Of a stretch of 64,000 bases of DNA, positions 26,701 through 40,900 are shown piece by piece (position 1 is the first letter of the stretch; each line of letters starts with the position of its first letter). The position numbers and the translations under genes are program-made. The stretch is from NCBI GenBank assembly GCA_028564925.1, contig CM053034.1, positions 92,761,626-92,825,625 of the forward strand, given 5' to 3'. Origin of the DNA: Lithobates sylvaticus (Eukaryota; Chordata; Amphibia; Anura; Ranidae). The notes under the pieces were generated by a model that did not search any database, was not told the origin of the DNA, and saw nothing but the letters and a program-made list of their open reading frames with translations.

Positions 26701-29700
26701 TAATTTGCAGCAGCTTCTAAAGAGGCTTTCCAGTCCCATACAAAAACAACATATGTCTGGAGACCAGCAAATAAGATAGATCAACATTAAGTGGTTGTGT
26801 ATGTCAAATATAAACCGTTTGGGTGACTTACCTGTGCAGCCACAAACTCACATTCCCCATCAAAGTCATAAAGTTTGTCATCAAATGTTATATAATGGCC
26901 ACTTCCATAGACTGTACATGTTCCATAACACACAGTATCAGTGCAGGTCCATCGTCCACGCTGACATAAGCTTGAAGTTAATAAAACGTAAATGTTTTAA
27001 ACATTTTACCCATATGCCAGGTAATAATACAAGACAGTGAAAACTAAAAATCTGCGCTTAGTGATGCAACAACTTAAAGTCAGCAGCTACAAATACTGCA
27101 GCTGCTGACTTTTAAAATAATGACACTCACCTGTCACAGAGTCCACCGGCGTCGGCACCCGAGGCCGAACCGTCCCTCGGTCCTCGGATGGTGCCGCCAT
27201 TATCTTGGGTATGGGAATCAGGAAATGAAGCCTTGCGGCTTCAATTCCTGGTTCCCTATTGCGCATGCGCGAGTCGCGCAATGCAATAGGAATGCTCCGC
27301 GCTGTCTCTGGGACCCGTGTGTGTCCCAGCAGACAGCGTGGCGGGACAGGAAGAGGCATAGACTCCCGTGGGAGTCTATGCCCGGAAGTGGGTGCAAATA
27401 CCTGTCTTAGACAGGTATCTGCACCCCCCTCCCCACTGAAAGGTGCCAAATGTGACACCGGAGGGGGGAGGGTTCCGATGAGCGGAAGTTCCACTTTAGG
27501 GTGGAACCCCGCTTTAAACAAAAAATAACAACAATAAAATCGACAATAGCTGCATACACAAGATCCTGAAATAAAGTCCATCAAAAAAATCCAAATAAAT
27601 ATTGTAGCACATTTGTTAAGGGGCTACCACCCGAAACTATGTATATAATTTGTCCCAATATACAGTATATGTATAAAACATTCCAAAATCAAGGAATCTG
27701 TTGTGCCGTGCTTCAATACATGAAGTATAACTCCTTCAGGATTCACACTCCACCACCAACACCACAAAATGCTACATTGATTTCTGAGTTCAGGTTTGCA
27801 GCTAGCACCCTCGGGTATCCTGTATGGGGATAATTCCAGACGAAAGCACGTGTTGACCCCTCTAACTCTGGGCTCTTTGAATCTGGCGTTTTGTGGTGTT
27901 GGAGGTGTAGAGTAAATCACAGAGGAGTTAGACTTTGTGTACTGAAGCACAGTACAATCAACTGAAGGATTTTGAAACATGTTTTACATATTTATTTGAG
28001 CATTATATACAGTGTGGGGTGGTAGTCACTTCAATATAAAACATAGACAGGGTTTTTATTAAACAGAGTACCATATGAAAGTAATATATGCCAATACAAA
28101 ACAATGATAGCAATGATTTAGGTAGGCAAATTAGTGATAGAATTATTCTCCATTACATCCTGCCATTGTAAAATTCGGTATTGGCATTTAGGTTTCTAAC
28201 ACCTCTGGTCAGAAAGGGGTTAAAGGGATGTGTAGACTTTAGGATTTTGAACATCTATGAATTACCATGTATTGCAGTCCACCTTGATGTTGGTCCCATG
28301 TGGGTAGATATCTTCATTATGGAAACAAGGACACTTTTCTTCAGGAACACAGCCACCAAAGCCATCATCATAAAGTCCATTGGGACAGATGCATCCTGGC
28401 AAACACTCTGTCTGAAACTAGATTACCAGACAGACACATTTAGACAATCAACAATATAGAAAATGAAAGGTTCTCCCACTTAATAACAGGAAAACCTCTT
28501 TAATTGGTTGTTATAAATTCTCTTATATAGGATTATTTGGTATAAAAGTTACATGGTGCAGCTTCTTTTTTCCGGACTCAGCTATATCAACAGGTTGAAA
28601 AAAAAAGCAGGAGCTGTGCTTCCTCTCGTCATTGCCAAATAACATCAAATGCTGGGGAGAACACAGCTGATCAGCATGTATCTAAATCTATAACCTCCAC
28701 ATGATTGCACTGCCTACCAATTAAAGATGAATTTACCATTTTATTTGAAGGTAGAATAACAACTTTAACTCTGATTAATGGAGAAACATACAGTTTAATT
28801 TGTGAAAGATTACAAAGAAATATAAACACAATAAATATTAGATTGTAAGCTCTTCTGAGCAGGGCCCCCTTAATCCTCTTGTATTTTATTGTATTATAAC
28901 TGTATTGTCTCCCTTTTTATATTGTAAAGCGCTGCGTAAACTGTTGGCGCTATATAAATCCTGTAATAAATAAATAAATAAATAAACCTACATGTTCTAC
29001 TCCAAGAGTCTTGCAGCTTCTCTGAATGGGAGTTTTTGAAAGATAGTTCTGGTCTTTGTTACAGTCATAGTAGACTTTTCCTGCAGGGCAAGCTGTAAGG
29101 AGTAAAAGTACACAAAAAATAGGAGAAAAATGCTTAAGTAGTGTAAATAGGATGGGTAGAAAGACCTAAAAGCATCTTTGCTTAGCATATTTACTATAGA
29201 GCAGCTTATAGCTTGACTAACTAGATCATCAGTTTGAATAAATTCTGCATCTATTAAGACCTAAGTGTAGCTAGAATAAGAAACAGAAAAATCAACACAA
29301 GTCAAGGGGCTGTGACAGATGCTCCTCAAGAGATGAATGGAGCAGTTGGGTAGAAAGGGTTGGCATAGGCGGCTCTTTTGATGAGAGCTTGTGACAGCCC
29401 CTTAGTTGTAATAGCCCCTGCCACACCAGAAAAATAAAGTAGCTGTGGTGGGGGGTAATGGGTGGAGGATAATTTCACCTAAAAGAAGAGGCATCACACT
29501 CTGCTGACTGTAAGTTTTGTCTATTATCAGCAAGGGGTAATCAATATTTGAAAATCAGGAACGACTAATACAGATAATACAGGTACTGTATACATTTACT
29601 TACTTTGATTCACATGGACTGTGCAGATAAGTTTCCCATTACGGCAAGTGCTGGCAGAGAAAAACAAATATATATGTATTGTTAGAACCCAACTTTAGGA

Positions 29701-32700
29701 ATATATGAATGGGTAATATGTCTTCTGCATCAGTAAAGATATTGCCTATTAAAATATATGAGAGTACTTTATATATAGGCATAGCCCACAGTAGCTCCCT
29801 CTTTTGCAAAAAAAAAAAAACGAGTCAGACCTTGCAGAACTCTGAATGTGACACAATATGCTGGGACATATAATTCTTTCATAAGGGTCACATGTTTGAT
29901 GCCACAAAGGATTTGTGCTCTGAAGGCTGTATCGTAAAATCAAGATCCAACAGCAGAAATTAGAAATTATTAGGTATCATGTAAAACAGAGGTAAACTGA
30001 CAGCTGAAATGCCTGAGCAACTGTATAAAGCTCCACATGTAAGAAATTCTAAGCACCCCTCACTTTATACTATACATTTGTTTCATGGTGGATTTATTTT
30101 ATATAGTAACTAGGATAATGAAGAATGTTCTATTCTAAAAGTGTCATCAAGAATAAAAGCACCCATATGTGGGCTCGGGGGCAGACATGCCATTTGTGCA
30201 GGCTATGCAGCTGCACAAGGGCCCCTGGAGTTAATTTATTCTATTTGTATGGCCAGCAGGTTCTGGGTCCATGTCATACTGTAATGCCCTGTACACACGA
30301 TCGGGCTTTCCGACAACAAAACCATTGATTTTTGCTCGAAGGATGTTGGCTCCAACTTGTCTTGCATACACACGGTTACACAAATGTCGGCCAACAATTA
30401 CAAATGTAGTGAAGTACGTGATATCTCCATTGCGAGCGCTAATTATATCTCCGGTTCATACTTCATTCCGTTCATGCGTGGACTTTTGTCCGATGGACTT
30501 GTACACACGCGATCTGAACGTCCGACAACAAACATTTGTTGGCGGAAAATTTGAGAACCTGCTAGCCAACATTTGTTGGCGTAAAGTTTGACAACAAATG
30601 TTCGATGGAGCTTACATATGGTCGGACTTTCCGCCAACAAGCTCACATCCAACATTTGTTGTCGGAAAATTTGATCGTGTGTACGGGGCATGATATAGAC
30701 ATGGGCAGTGTGGGGTGGATCTACTAAAACTGGAGCGTGCAAAATCTGGTGCATAGGAACCAATCAGATTCCATGTTTTTTGTCAAAGCTTAATTGGCTT
30801 CCATGCACAGCTGCACCAGATTTTGAGTGCTCCAGTTTTAGTAAATCAACCCCTGTTTATTCTAGGGTTGTGGAGAACTTAGAGGAATTCTTCATGATGC
30901 CCTAATCATTCTTCAGGCTTGTAATTTTCTCTTGGTGTTGGGCACCTTCTTCTTTCCCTGCCTGAGCGACACTGCGACTTGAAGAATGCTTCTCTCATAT
31001 TTTTTCCATTGACACCAGTTAGACTAGAAGAGAAATGGGCAATTCTTTATCTATCTACTGTATCTATGTATCTACAGTGAATTAATTTTTGTATTTGGTG
31101 ATAAATTAAATAGGGGCCTAAAAACTGTTCACATATGGGCCCTTTGGTGTATTTGTTCACCACTGTGTGAGGTGTAGCTGCCTGCATTTTTTTTTTCTCA
31201 GAAAAGCTTTAACATTGGCACAGAAAGTAATATGCCAAAAACCATCCCTCTTATGCCTACAATATGCCTTACAATTAGCAACGGTTTGTTTCACTGCATT
31301 TGAAGATGAGCTCCAGACAAATAACTTAAAGCGGAGCTCCACCCAAAAGGGGAAGCTCCCTCCCCTTCTCCACTGCCACATTTGGCACTTTTTGCGGGGA
31401 GCGGGTACCTGGTTTTGACAGGTACCCTCTTCCACTTCTGGGTAAGATCACCGCAGGGCGATCTATGACATTTCTGGGCTCATCCTCCCCCCCCCCGCTA
31501 CCCTCTGGGACACACAGAGGTCCCAGAAGATAGCGGGACCATTCAGAAAGAGCAGCACTACATGCGGGTACACAGTAGGAAACAGGCTGTGAAGCCGCAA
31601 GGTACTTCTACAGATGCCGGCACCTGAAGTCGATTGACAAATTGGCTAGAGGTGCCGTCATCGTGGGATCCAGGACAAGTATTTGTAGCTGCTGACTTTT
31701 ATTTATTTTTTTTTACAGACTGGAACTCCTCTTTAATACACAGATAAATTCTCTACACACATGAGAGCTGTATTTCTATTTATCTAGTACTGAGATTTGT
31801 AATACCCGAGCTGATGTGCCCAGGCACTTAGTTATGCGCAGAAGAATATCTATAAGCCAAACTCATGCTAATGCGTGTGCGCACACCGGCGCTCACGCAC
31901 GCCTGCCTGCCACTAGATTGGGTCTTTGTGGGCTATTTAAACATCACTGTTGCACTAGGACTTTGCCTTATGGTCTACAGCGTTCTGCTAACCTGTTACC
32001 TGTGCCTGATCTTCTGTTACCATCCTGATCTATCTGACCATGCTTGACCTCTGCCTTAACCAACCCCTGGCTTACACTTTGACCTCGTCTCTATCTGATC
32101 CTTCTGCCTGTCTGCCTGTCTGCTTACCGTTGCCAACTCCACTGAACCCGACTAATCTCTTGCCTGCTGCTCTGTTCCTGATGTACTTGCTAGTTGCCAA
32201 CCTGGCTTGCCTGACCCTGCTCTGTGTCTTACGACTCTTACCTGTGACCCGCCAAGTGCCTGCTGACTGTCTACCAGTAACCTGTTGGCCTGCTGTTCCT
32301 GCGTTACAGTCCAGTCTGCATCCAAGTGCACACAGACTCCTTATCTGCAGCTATCATCACAAGAGCCACCAGACACTCATGCCACGCCGGGCTCTTATGT
32401 GTTCCGTTACTTTACCAGGGGTACCGAGCCGGAGGTGTAAGAGAACGCATTCCTCTCCACTTCAGGCTCCATCACCAGTTATGTTACACAGGTATTACAT
32501 TTATGACAGCGCTGATCATTTCTATACTATCTGTAAGTGCATTCATTTTTTGCAGTAAATATTATTTGGAATTTTACACTCTCTGAAGCACCTGGTCACC
32601 TTTTTTTCTTGACATACCTACATGCATTGAGTGAGGACTGGTGGGCATTTGTGAAGTTCTATCCCAGTGGGATGTCCAGATGCTGGTGGCAAGCGAGAGA

Positions 32701-35700
32701 TCTGGCATTACCGCTGACATATCTATACGCACACTTTGAGTGTTTATCTAGTGATGCAGACATCTTTGGCGTGGGATTTTGTATTCACTTATATGGCTTG
32801 AACTTTATTGCACCAAATGTTTATTTATTCACTTGATTATGCAAAATTCAGTTTGATGGAATAATGACAGCTTATGACATTTATAGAAGTGCAGCACTTT
32901 GGTTTAGTTAGTTCTTCTGCATGGAAAACTTCTCAGTGTGCTTGCAGCTTTTTTTGGTATCTATTGGTATCTATCCACTAGAGCGGACTTTTTCAGTTTC
33001 AAGAGTTTTGAGATTTACATAGCTTACACACCCTGCACAGATCTGTCTGGAAGGGCAGGGGATCTGATTTTTCTCTGCTGCAGTTATGTTACACCTACAG
33101 GTCTTGTCCTCCCCGCCATCCTGTGGCTTGACAAAAAAAAGGAGGGGCAACACACTCACAACCTCATCAATCTGCTCTCACCTCCTGTTAGTGTGTTGTT
33201 TGTGAGCACAAGAGCACTGCAGCACAACTAATTGGCTCCTTTCCCAGTCTAAGCTATAATGTGCAGGGATTGCTATAGAGTGATACCAGGTCAAATTCAA
33301 GTACGTACACTGCTGTGCTAAAAAAATAAAAATGGAATTATCTGCATTACTTTGTATTTTATTTTCATCAGCATAGAGATTAGCTTTAGCTGCCATAGCT
33401 GGCTATGTATAATGTCCATTTTCAAACTTACCATAGTTCATCTTGTACAGGGATCATCTGTAATGGTCTAAGATATTCACCACGGTGGTTGCATGAACAC
33501 TTGGAGATGGGTACACACAGATCCTTTTCATTCAGGAACTCTCCATTTGGACAACCACAGCCCTCTACTGGGGCAAACACACTAGTGCAAGCTTTGTCTC
33601 CATCTGCCAAGGAACGACATGTCGGCTGGCATGTTGTCAGGTTATACAGGAAGACTTGAGATGATGGGCATGAAGTAATGTTCTGATCTGCAATGCATTA
33701 AGGGGAGAATGCAGCTTGCTTCATATTACGATTTACAAGTATCATATAACTCATTTGCTTGGCTGTACACAAACCACAGAAAGAGAAGGAGGATTAACAG
33801 ATTGGCTAGCATTCTTTATTCACTGTTAAAGGAAACCTATCCTGAAGTAAACATGAAGCTGGTATTGCTGACTTCTCATTCTGCAAATACCACAGTCCTG
33901 GCTGCCAAGCTGAGTCATTAACCTAGAACAGATCTGCAGATAAGAATGTCTGACTTCACTCTGACTTTCCTGCATATTTATCAGTACTACAGCCAGTGAA
34001 TCCTTATAATTCCCACACATTAGGTGATACCATTTATACCATAGAGAATGTCACTTTTCGACTTAAAACAGAGAATTTCAGTTTAATTTTGCAGTATAAA
34101 ATGGATTTAACCTGGGAACATATAAAGGTCTCTATATCTGTAGGAACAAACAGACTCTGCATTAGAATAGAAGTATGTGTGATCTACAGTGGATATACTT
34201 TAGAAAATAATATTGCCATTTAAATTAATCACATTTTGTTGCTTTGCATTTGGAAATGCAGACAGGCACAGTTTTTGCTTTATTCAGCTGTATTTACTAG
34301 TGCAACCTATAACATCCAAGTAAAAGATCTAAAACCAACATGTCAGGAAAAAAATAGGAAAAGAAAACTGTAAAAGCAGAAACACTGAGTTGGAAAAAGG
34401 ATCACCCCCTTATGTTAGTATTTTGTTGGACCACATTTTGCTAATTACAGCCTTTAGTCTGTTGGGATTTGTCTCCACTAACTTTGCAATATTTGTCCAT
34501 TCTTCTTTGCAGAACTGCTCAATTTCAGTTAGATTTGATAGTGACGGCTTGTGGACTGCAGTCTTCATGTCATTCCATCATTCCTACAGATTTTCAATGG
34601 GCTTTAAGTTTGGGCTCTGACTAGGCCATGCAAGGACATTCACCTTTTTCTCCTTCAACCACTGTGTGGTAATTTTTGCTGTGTGCTTTGGGTCATTGTC
34701 ATGATGGAAGGCAAATTTTCTTCCCATAGACAACTTTCTGGCAGATTATTCTCAATAATTTGATGGAATTTTGCCCCATCCATATTTCTTCTATCCTGAC
34801 AATTACTCCAGTCCCTGCTGCAGAGAAACACCCCCATAACAGGATGTTAAGACCTCCATGCTTTACTGTAGTGATGGTGTTACTTGCATAGTAAGCTGTA
34901 TTGGATTTCCTCCAGACATATTGTTTTGTGTTGAGGCCAAATAATTACGTATATACTCGAGTATAAGCAGACCCGAATATAAGCCAAGGCACCTAATTTT
35001 ACCACAAAAAACTGGGAAAACGTATTGACTCGAGTATAAGCCTAGGGTGAGAAATGCACACCTACTGTAAGTGGAAAAGAGGGTCAACAATGCCCATTTG
35101 AAGCCTCACTATGCCCATTTGCATGCCTCACTGTGCCCATTTGCAGCCATAGGTCCCCCGAACTTCAAACTTGGTAGTTAAGAGTTCCTAGATGCCCCCT
35201 AGCTGCAGCCAAAGGGTCCAAAAATGACATTGCAGCAGATGCATACAGTTGACCGACTTTGGGGCCCTGTATCTCGGGGCCACTTGGTGCTAGGAACCCC
35301 AAATGAATATGTTGTAGTGTTGGTTCCACTGGGTTTGCACACCAAATTTGGGGTTCCAAGCACCAAGTGGCTCCGTGATAGGGGCCCCAAAGTCAGGTCG
35401 GAAAATAGCAAGCACTTTTCTGCAGCAGATAATGAAATTTTCCGAACCGACTTTGGGGCCCTGTATCTCGGGCCACTTGGGGCTAGGAACCCCAAATTTA
35501 GACATGTTGTAGTGTTGGTTCCACTGGGTTTTCACACCAAATGGGGTTCCTAGCACCAAGTGGCCCTGAGATACGTGGCCCCAAAGTCGGGTCAGAAAAT
35601 GTGATTCTCTGCTGCAGAAAAGTGCTTGACTCGAGTATAAGCTGAAGGGGGCATTTTCAGCACAAAAAAATGTGCTGAAAAACTCGCTTATACTCAAGTA

Positions 35701-37933
35701 TATATGGTACATTTTAGTCTTATCAGTCACCATCAAATTTAACTGAACTTGAGTGGGAAAATATTGGAAAGTCTAGATGTGCAAAATTAGTAGAGACATA
35801 TCCCAACAGACTAAAGCTGTAATTAAAGCAAAATGTGGTCCAAGAAAATCCTGACATAAGGGGGTGATCCTTTTTGCAACTCGGTGATTCTGTTTTTTAT
35901 TTTGTATTTATTTTTTCTGACATGTTGGTGTTATATCTTTCACTTGGATGGTATAAGCCGCATTGGTAAATACAGCTGTTTAAAACAAAAACTGTGTCTG
36001 TCTTCATTTAAGGCTGCAAAGCAACATAATGTGATTATTTAAAAGGGGGTGATTATTTTCTGTACCCACTGTATACATGGACAAGAGGGAGCACTAGCTT
36101 ATCACATCAGTAGATGTCAGGATACTGTAACCAAACATCTTAAAGGAGTTGTAAAGGCACAAGGTATTTCATCTTAATGCATTCTATGCATTAATATAAA
36201 AAACCCTGTGTGTGTAGCAGCCACCCTAGCACCCCCTAATTACTTACCTGAGCCCCGTCTCTCTCCAGCAATGTCCACGAATGTTTAAGCCATTTGGAAC
36301 ACTCCTCCTTATTGGCTGAGACACAGCGGTGGCACCATTGGCTCCCGCAGCGGTCAATCAAAGTCAGTCAGCCAATCAGGGGAGAGGGGGGGCGGGCCGG
36401 GTCAGTGCTCTGAATGGAGACATGGCGCTCTAACTCGGCTCGGGTGCCCCCATAGATAGCTGCTGACAGAGGGGGCACTCGATAGGAGGGAGGGGCCAGG
36501 AGCAGCAAAGAGGGACCCGAGAAGAGAAGGATGCGGGCTGCTCTGTGCAAAACAGGTAAGTATAACATGTTTATTATTATTTTTTTTTCTTTAAACAAAC
36601 CTTTACAAACACTTCAAACAGAAGGAGTGACTTGTGTATTTGAGAAGGCAGGGACACCCACAATGGTTGTTCTATGTTTCTTGTGTTGTGCAAGACTAAA
36701 TAGGGATCTAAGAGCAAGTACCTGTCCCGTCTATTTGTATTTCTATGTTGGCGGTGTTTGGGAGTACATTGGCTGCCTGAAATTGGTTCACTATATATAT
36801 ATAGTAAAATAATGAGTTAGAGCTGGACACCAAAGTTGAAAGAAGCTAAATGTGGAAATATATCTGTAATTTTTATACATTTTACAGAACTGTCATTACG
36901 GGATCATCAGTAAATGCACATTCACATGATAGGTATATAAAACAAAAATATATATTTTACTCTAAAGATATGCAACAGAAGTGAATAGTCCAACCCTACA
37001 CACACAACTGTCTTTATTAGCTTTGATGAGATCTTGTACAACCTGATACTTCAAGGCCTGCTAAAAAGTGTCACTGTTTGTGACTTGTAACAATATTAAA
37101 CTATTCCCACATACGTATTACACATTTTCATATTTACACTAATTTTTTGACATCAATAAAGACATGGGATCATCTCAGCACTTTCAGAAAGTTGATGTGA
37201 CTTTACTTATGGAAATATTGTGAGACACAAACACACCTTTCTAATTTCGAAATTGTAATTCTCCAGGTTTTCCAAAAACAATGATAGGTATTCTTTACTT
37301 GCAGTGCTGTTTTGAATTTGATAACTTACCTTGGGACCCCAACATAATTCAGATATTATCAGATCCAGTGTATCGATAATATTTGTAATGGTAGTTGATC
37401 ATGTAGGACTTACCACATATTCCATTCCTCCATCCCCACAAGATGATCCCTTTAGCAGCGCAGGCCCTGACATAGGAGGAGAGTGCAGCGCACATACACT
37501 TCTCACTGTCTTTACAGTTACAAGAGTCATAACGACATCTCTGTAGACAAGAAAAGGACATAATGTTTCAGAGAAAATATGAAGGTAATGTAGGATGACC
37601 AATAAGTAAAGGGGAAAAACATTGAAAACGTTTATTTTAGATGTGGTGGGATTCTGAGCTTTTTCCAAAGTAGCCCCAAAGAAAAAAAAAGTCTGTGGAT
37701 GGAGCAGCGCCTGGGCTTACAAGGTGGTCTCAGTCACCCCGCTGAATTTGTTTTCTGTTTATAATATGTATTACGGATGTAGGTAGAGAATGAGACTGTG
37801 GTAGTAAACAGTGGCTAAGAGGGGGAGATTACAACTCCAGAGGAAGTAGAAAATATAAGTAAGTATTCATTTAGGGGCAGAGGGGCTGAAAGCAAATCTT
37901 GCATGGAAGGTTTTTGTTAAAGTGTATGTCTGG

Positions 37934-37998
<65 letters not shown>

Positions 37999-40900
37999 TC
38001 ATACGTCCCCACAATATGTACACATCTCCACACTTTTTTTGAAAGCACTGAAAATACAGGAAAACACTGGATGATCCTGTCAGAAATCCAGTAAGCTCAT
38101 TACGTCCTTTCGATCTGACAACTATGCTCCACTGAAATAAATTCCAAGCATTGTTATCAGTCCTGCCTAAGTTCCCTTATTAAACTACAAAACACCTCCC
38201 CATCATAACATAGGGATGAAGAAAAAGAGAGGTGTTCTGTAATTCAGCATGAAAGAACTGAGCAGGACTGACAACACTGTTTGGGATGTCAGTGCAGCAG
38301 AGACATTGTGACTGATTTACTAAAACTGGAGAGTGCAAAATGTGGTATAAAACCAATCAGCTTCCATTTTTTTGTCAAAGCTTAATTGAACAAGTTGAAG
38401 TTAGAAGTTGATTGGCTACCATGTACAGCTGCACTAGATTAACCTCTTGCCGACCAGCCGTCGTTGTTATATGGCAGCAGGTCGGTGCGGCTGCGCTAAT
38501 CTCCGTAGGTGTACCTCTGCCGCTTTAAGAGGTATAGGTAGCACGTGTGCCCGCAGCACAACGCTGATACTTGTGGCCGCTGGCCGCGATGCCTGCCAAT
38601 GGCCCGCAATTGCTCCTGAGAGAGACAGAATGGGGATCTGTCAATGTAAACACATAGTTCCCAGTTCTGTCAGGGAAGTAGAGAGAGATCTGCTGTTCCT
38701 AGTGATCAAGAACAGCGATCTATCTCTACTCCCTGTCAGTACACTCCCCCACAATTAGAAACACCTCCCTAGGGAACACTTAACCCCTTGATTGCCCCCT
38801 AGTGTTAACCCCTTCCCTGACAGTGACATTTATTAAGTAATCATTGGCTGTTTATAGCACTGATCGCTGTATAAATGTCAATGGTCCCAAAAAAGTGTCA
38901 AAAGTGTCCGATCTGTCTGCCGCAATGTCGCAGTCCCGCTATTACTAGTAAAAATAAATATATCCCCTATTTTGTAGACGTTATAACTTTTGCACAGACA
39001 AATTAATATGCGTGTATTGCTATTTTTTTTTACCAAAAATATACATATTGGCCTAAAGTGATTTTGAAGACAATTTTTATTTTTGGATATTTATTATAGC
39101 TAAAGTAAAAAATATATTTATTTTTTCAAAAATGTCACTCTTTTTTTGTTTATAGCCCAAAAAATAAAAACTGCAGAGGAGATCAAATACCACAAAAAGA
39201 AAGCTCTATTTGTGGAGAAAAAAAGGACATAAATTTTGTTTGTGTACAACGTCAAATGACCGTGCAATTGTCAGTTAAAGCAATGCAGTGCCGTATCGCA
39301 AAAAATGGCCTGGTCGTTAAGGGGGCAAATCTTTCTGGGGCTGGAGTGGTTAAGCACTCTCCAGTTTTAGTAAATCAACCCCACTGTGCTGGCAGCATCT
39401 TTAAAGGGCTAAAACACAGAAATGCATATGTATTGCAGAAATGTATTAAATATGTTTTTTCTTTTTTGCTCTGGCATACATTTTAACAACTCTCCCCAGT
39501 TTTAGGCAAGCAGGAAAAGGCATGGCTAAGACCTTCCACATTCTATCATGTCATGGTCTCAAGCTGGCCATCCAGTACTATGCAAATCAAATATTTAAAA
39601 GGGGACAAAGGGGAATCTATAGTTTGCATGAATGAAATGCTATTTAACAATGTAAAATAGGACTAACAATGTGACTGTATTTACAACATGCAACACTCAC
39701 CTTTACATATTCAGTTGGATCAATAGTAGAGTGGCATTTGGCAAAAGGAGACTCATCTTTTTCCAATTCAGAGCACCAAGAGCTTCCATATTTTTCTGAA
39801 AAGTGATTGCAATAAAAAAAAAAAAAATCAAGCACAATATAAAATACAAATTTTGAAAAAAAACAAGATTTTTTACTTTTTGTTATAAAACATATCCAAA
39901 AAAAATTTAGGCCAAAATGTATTCTGCTCCATGTGTTTGGTAAAAAAAATCCCTTAGCAGGGAATGAAAAAACAACAAGATCTAATGCAACATAGCTTGA
40001 AACTATGGGACTCAGTGAGGTACTCGATCTCCCTCATGTCTCCTTTTCTACCTTTGCCAGCTATTACCTACCAACAACCCCTTGCTTTCCTCTGGTCTTG
40101 ACCAGCCCCAAGCATTAGCTTGGTGGACTTCCTGTGGCCTTACTCATGTGCGTAATTTTTTGACTGCTTTCTCCCCACTGACTTGAACCACTTTTCGTGA
40201 GTCATATGACGCTCCCCTGTCTAAATCTTTTAGCTTCCACCAGCTTTAACACTGGATAGCATCCCTCCGGCGTACCTCTTCCTTTCCGTTCCAGAAAACA
40301 GTTTTTGAGCATATCTGTCAGCACTCCCCGGGTTCCCCGGGGCTCATCTCTACACGTCCTTGATCATCGTTTATTACACTTTCTTATGTGGCTCAGTGGG
40401 AATGAGATTTGGGCACTGAGATCAATCTGGTGAATTGGAGCAAGACCTGGTCTTTAGTTACTCAATTTTCATTTAATACTGCCACCTTAGAAGTGTTGTT
40501 GTGGTGGTATTGGGTCCCCGGGCCATATCGCCCATGCTAACCCGACCTCTAGTGATCACTGTTTTTGGGGGTGTGGGCATCATGGGGATGTTTTGCATAC
40601 CTGGTGGACATACCCTCGACTGGTGGGTTTTTGGTCCCAAGTGTTTGGTATGCTGTATTCCCTGTTTCACCTAAATATCCAAAAGGTGGCTAAATTTGCA
40701 TTGCCCCATCTTGAGCTTATTTGCTCGTCAGCAAAAACTGGCATCTTATTTGTTCATAGCAGCCAAAAGAATGATTGCTCAGGCCTGGAAGAAACCTACA
40801 GTCCCCTTCCAGTGAGTGAGAGACCCTTTGACGACCATGATGCTTAATGAACAAATGTTTAATATTCTTAATGACTCACGTGTGAGTTCTTTAACATTTG

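Noticed and set aside
26832-26960. Alternative acceptor ttatgtcag for the VWD3 exon
   Set aside because: It would break the reading frame; the upstream aacttcaag gives [10 protein letters not shown] in frame and matches MUC2.
27087-27584. 165-codon minus-strand frame
   Set aside because: It lies inside a GC-rich TTAA-flanked element found in three copies in the window.
32040-32558. 172-codon plus-strand frame rich in Leu/Pro/Cys
   Set aside because: Product of CCTG/CTGC-rich repeat sequence in an intron; no splice context or family resemblance.
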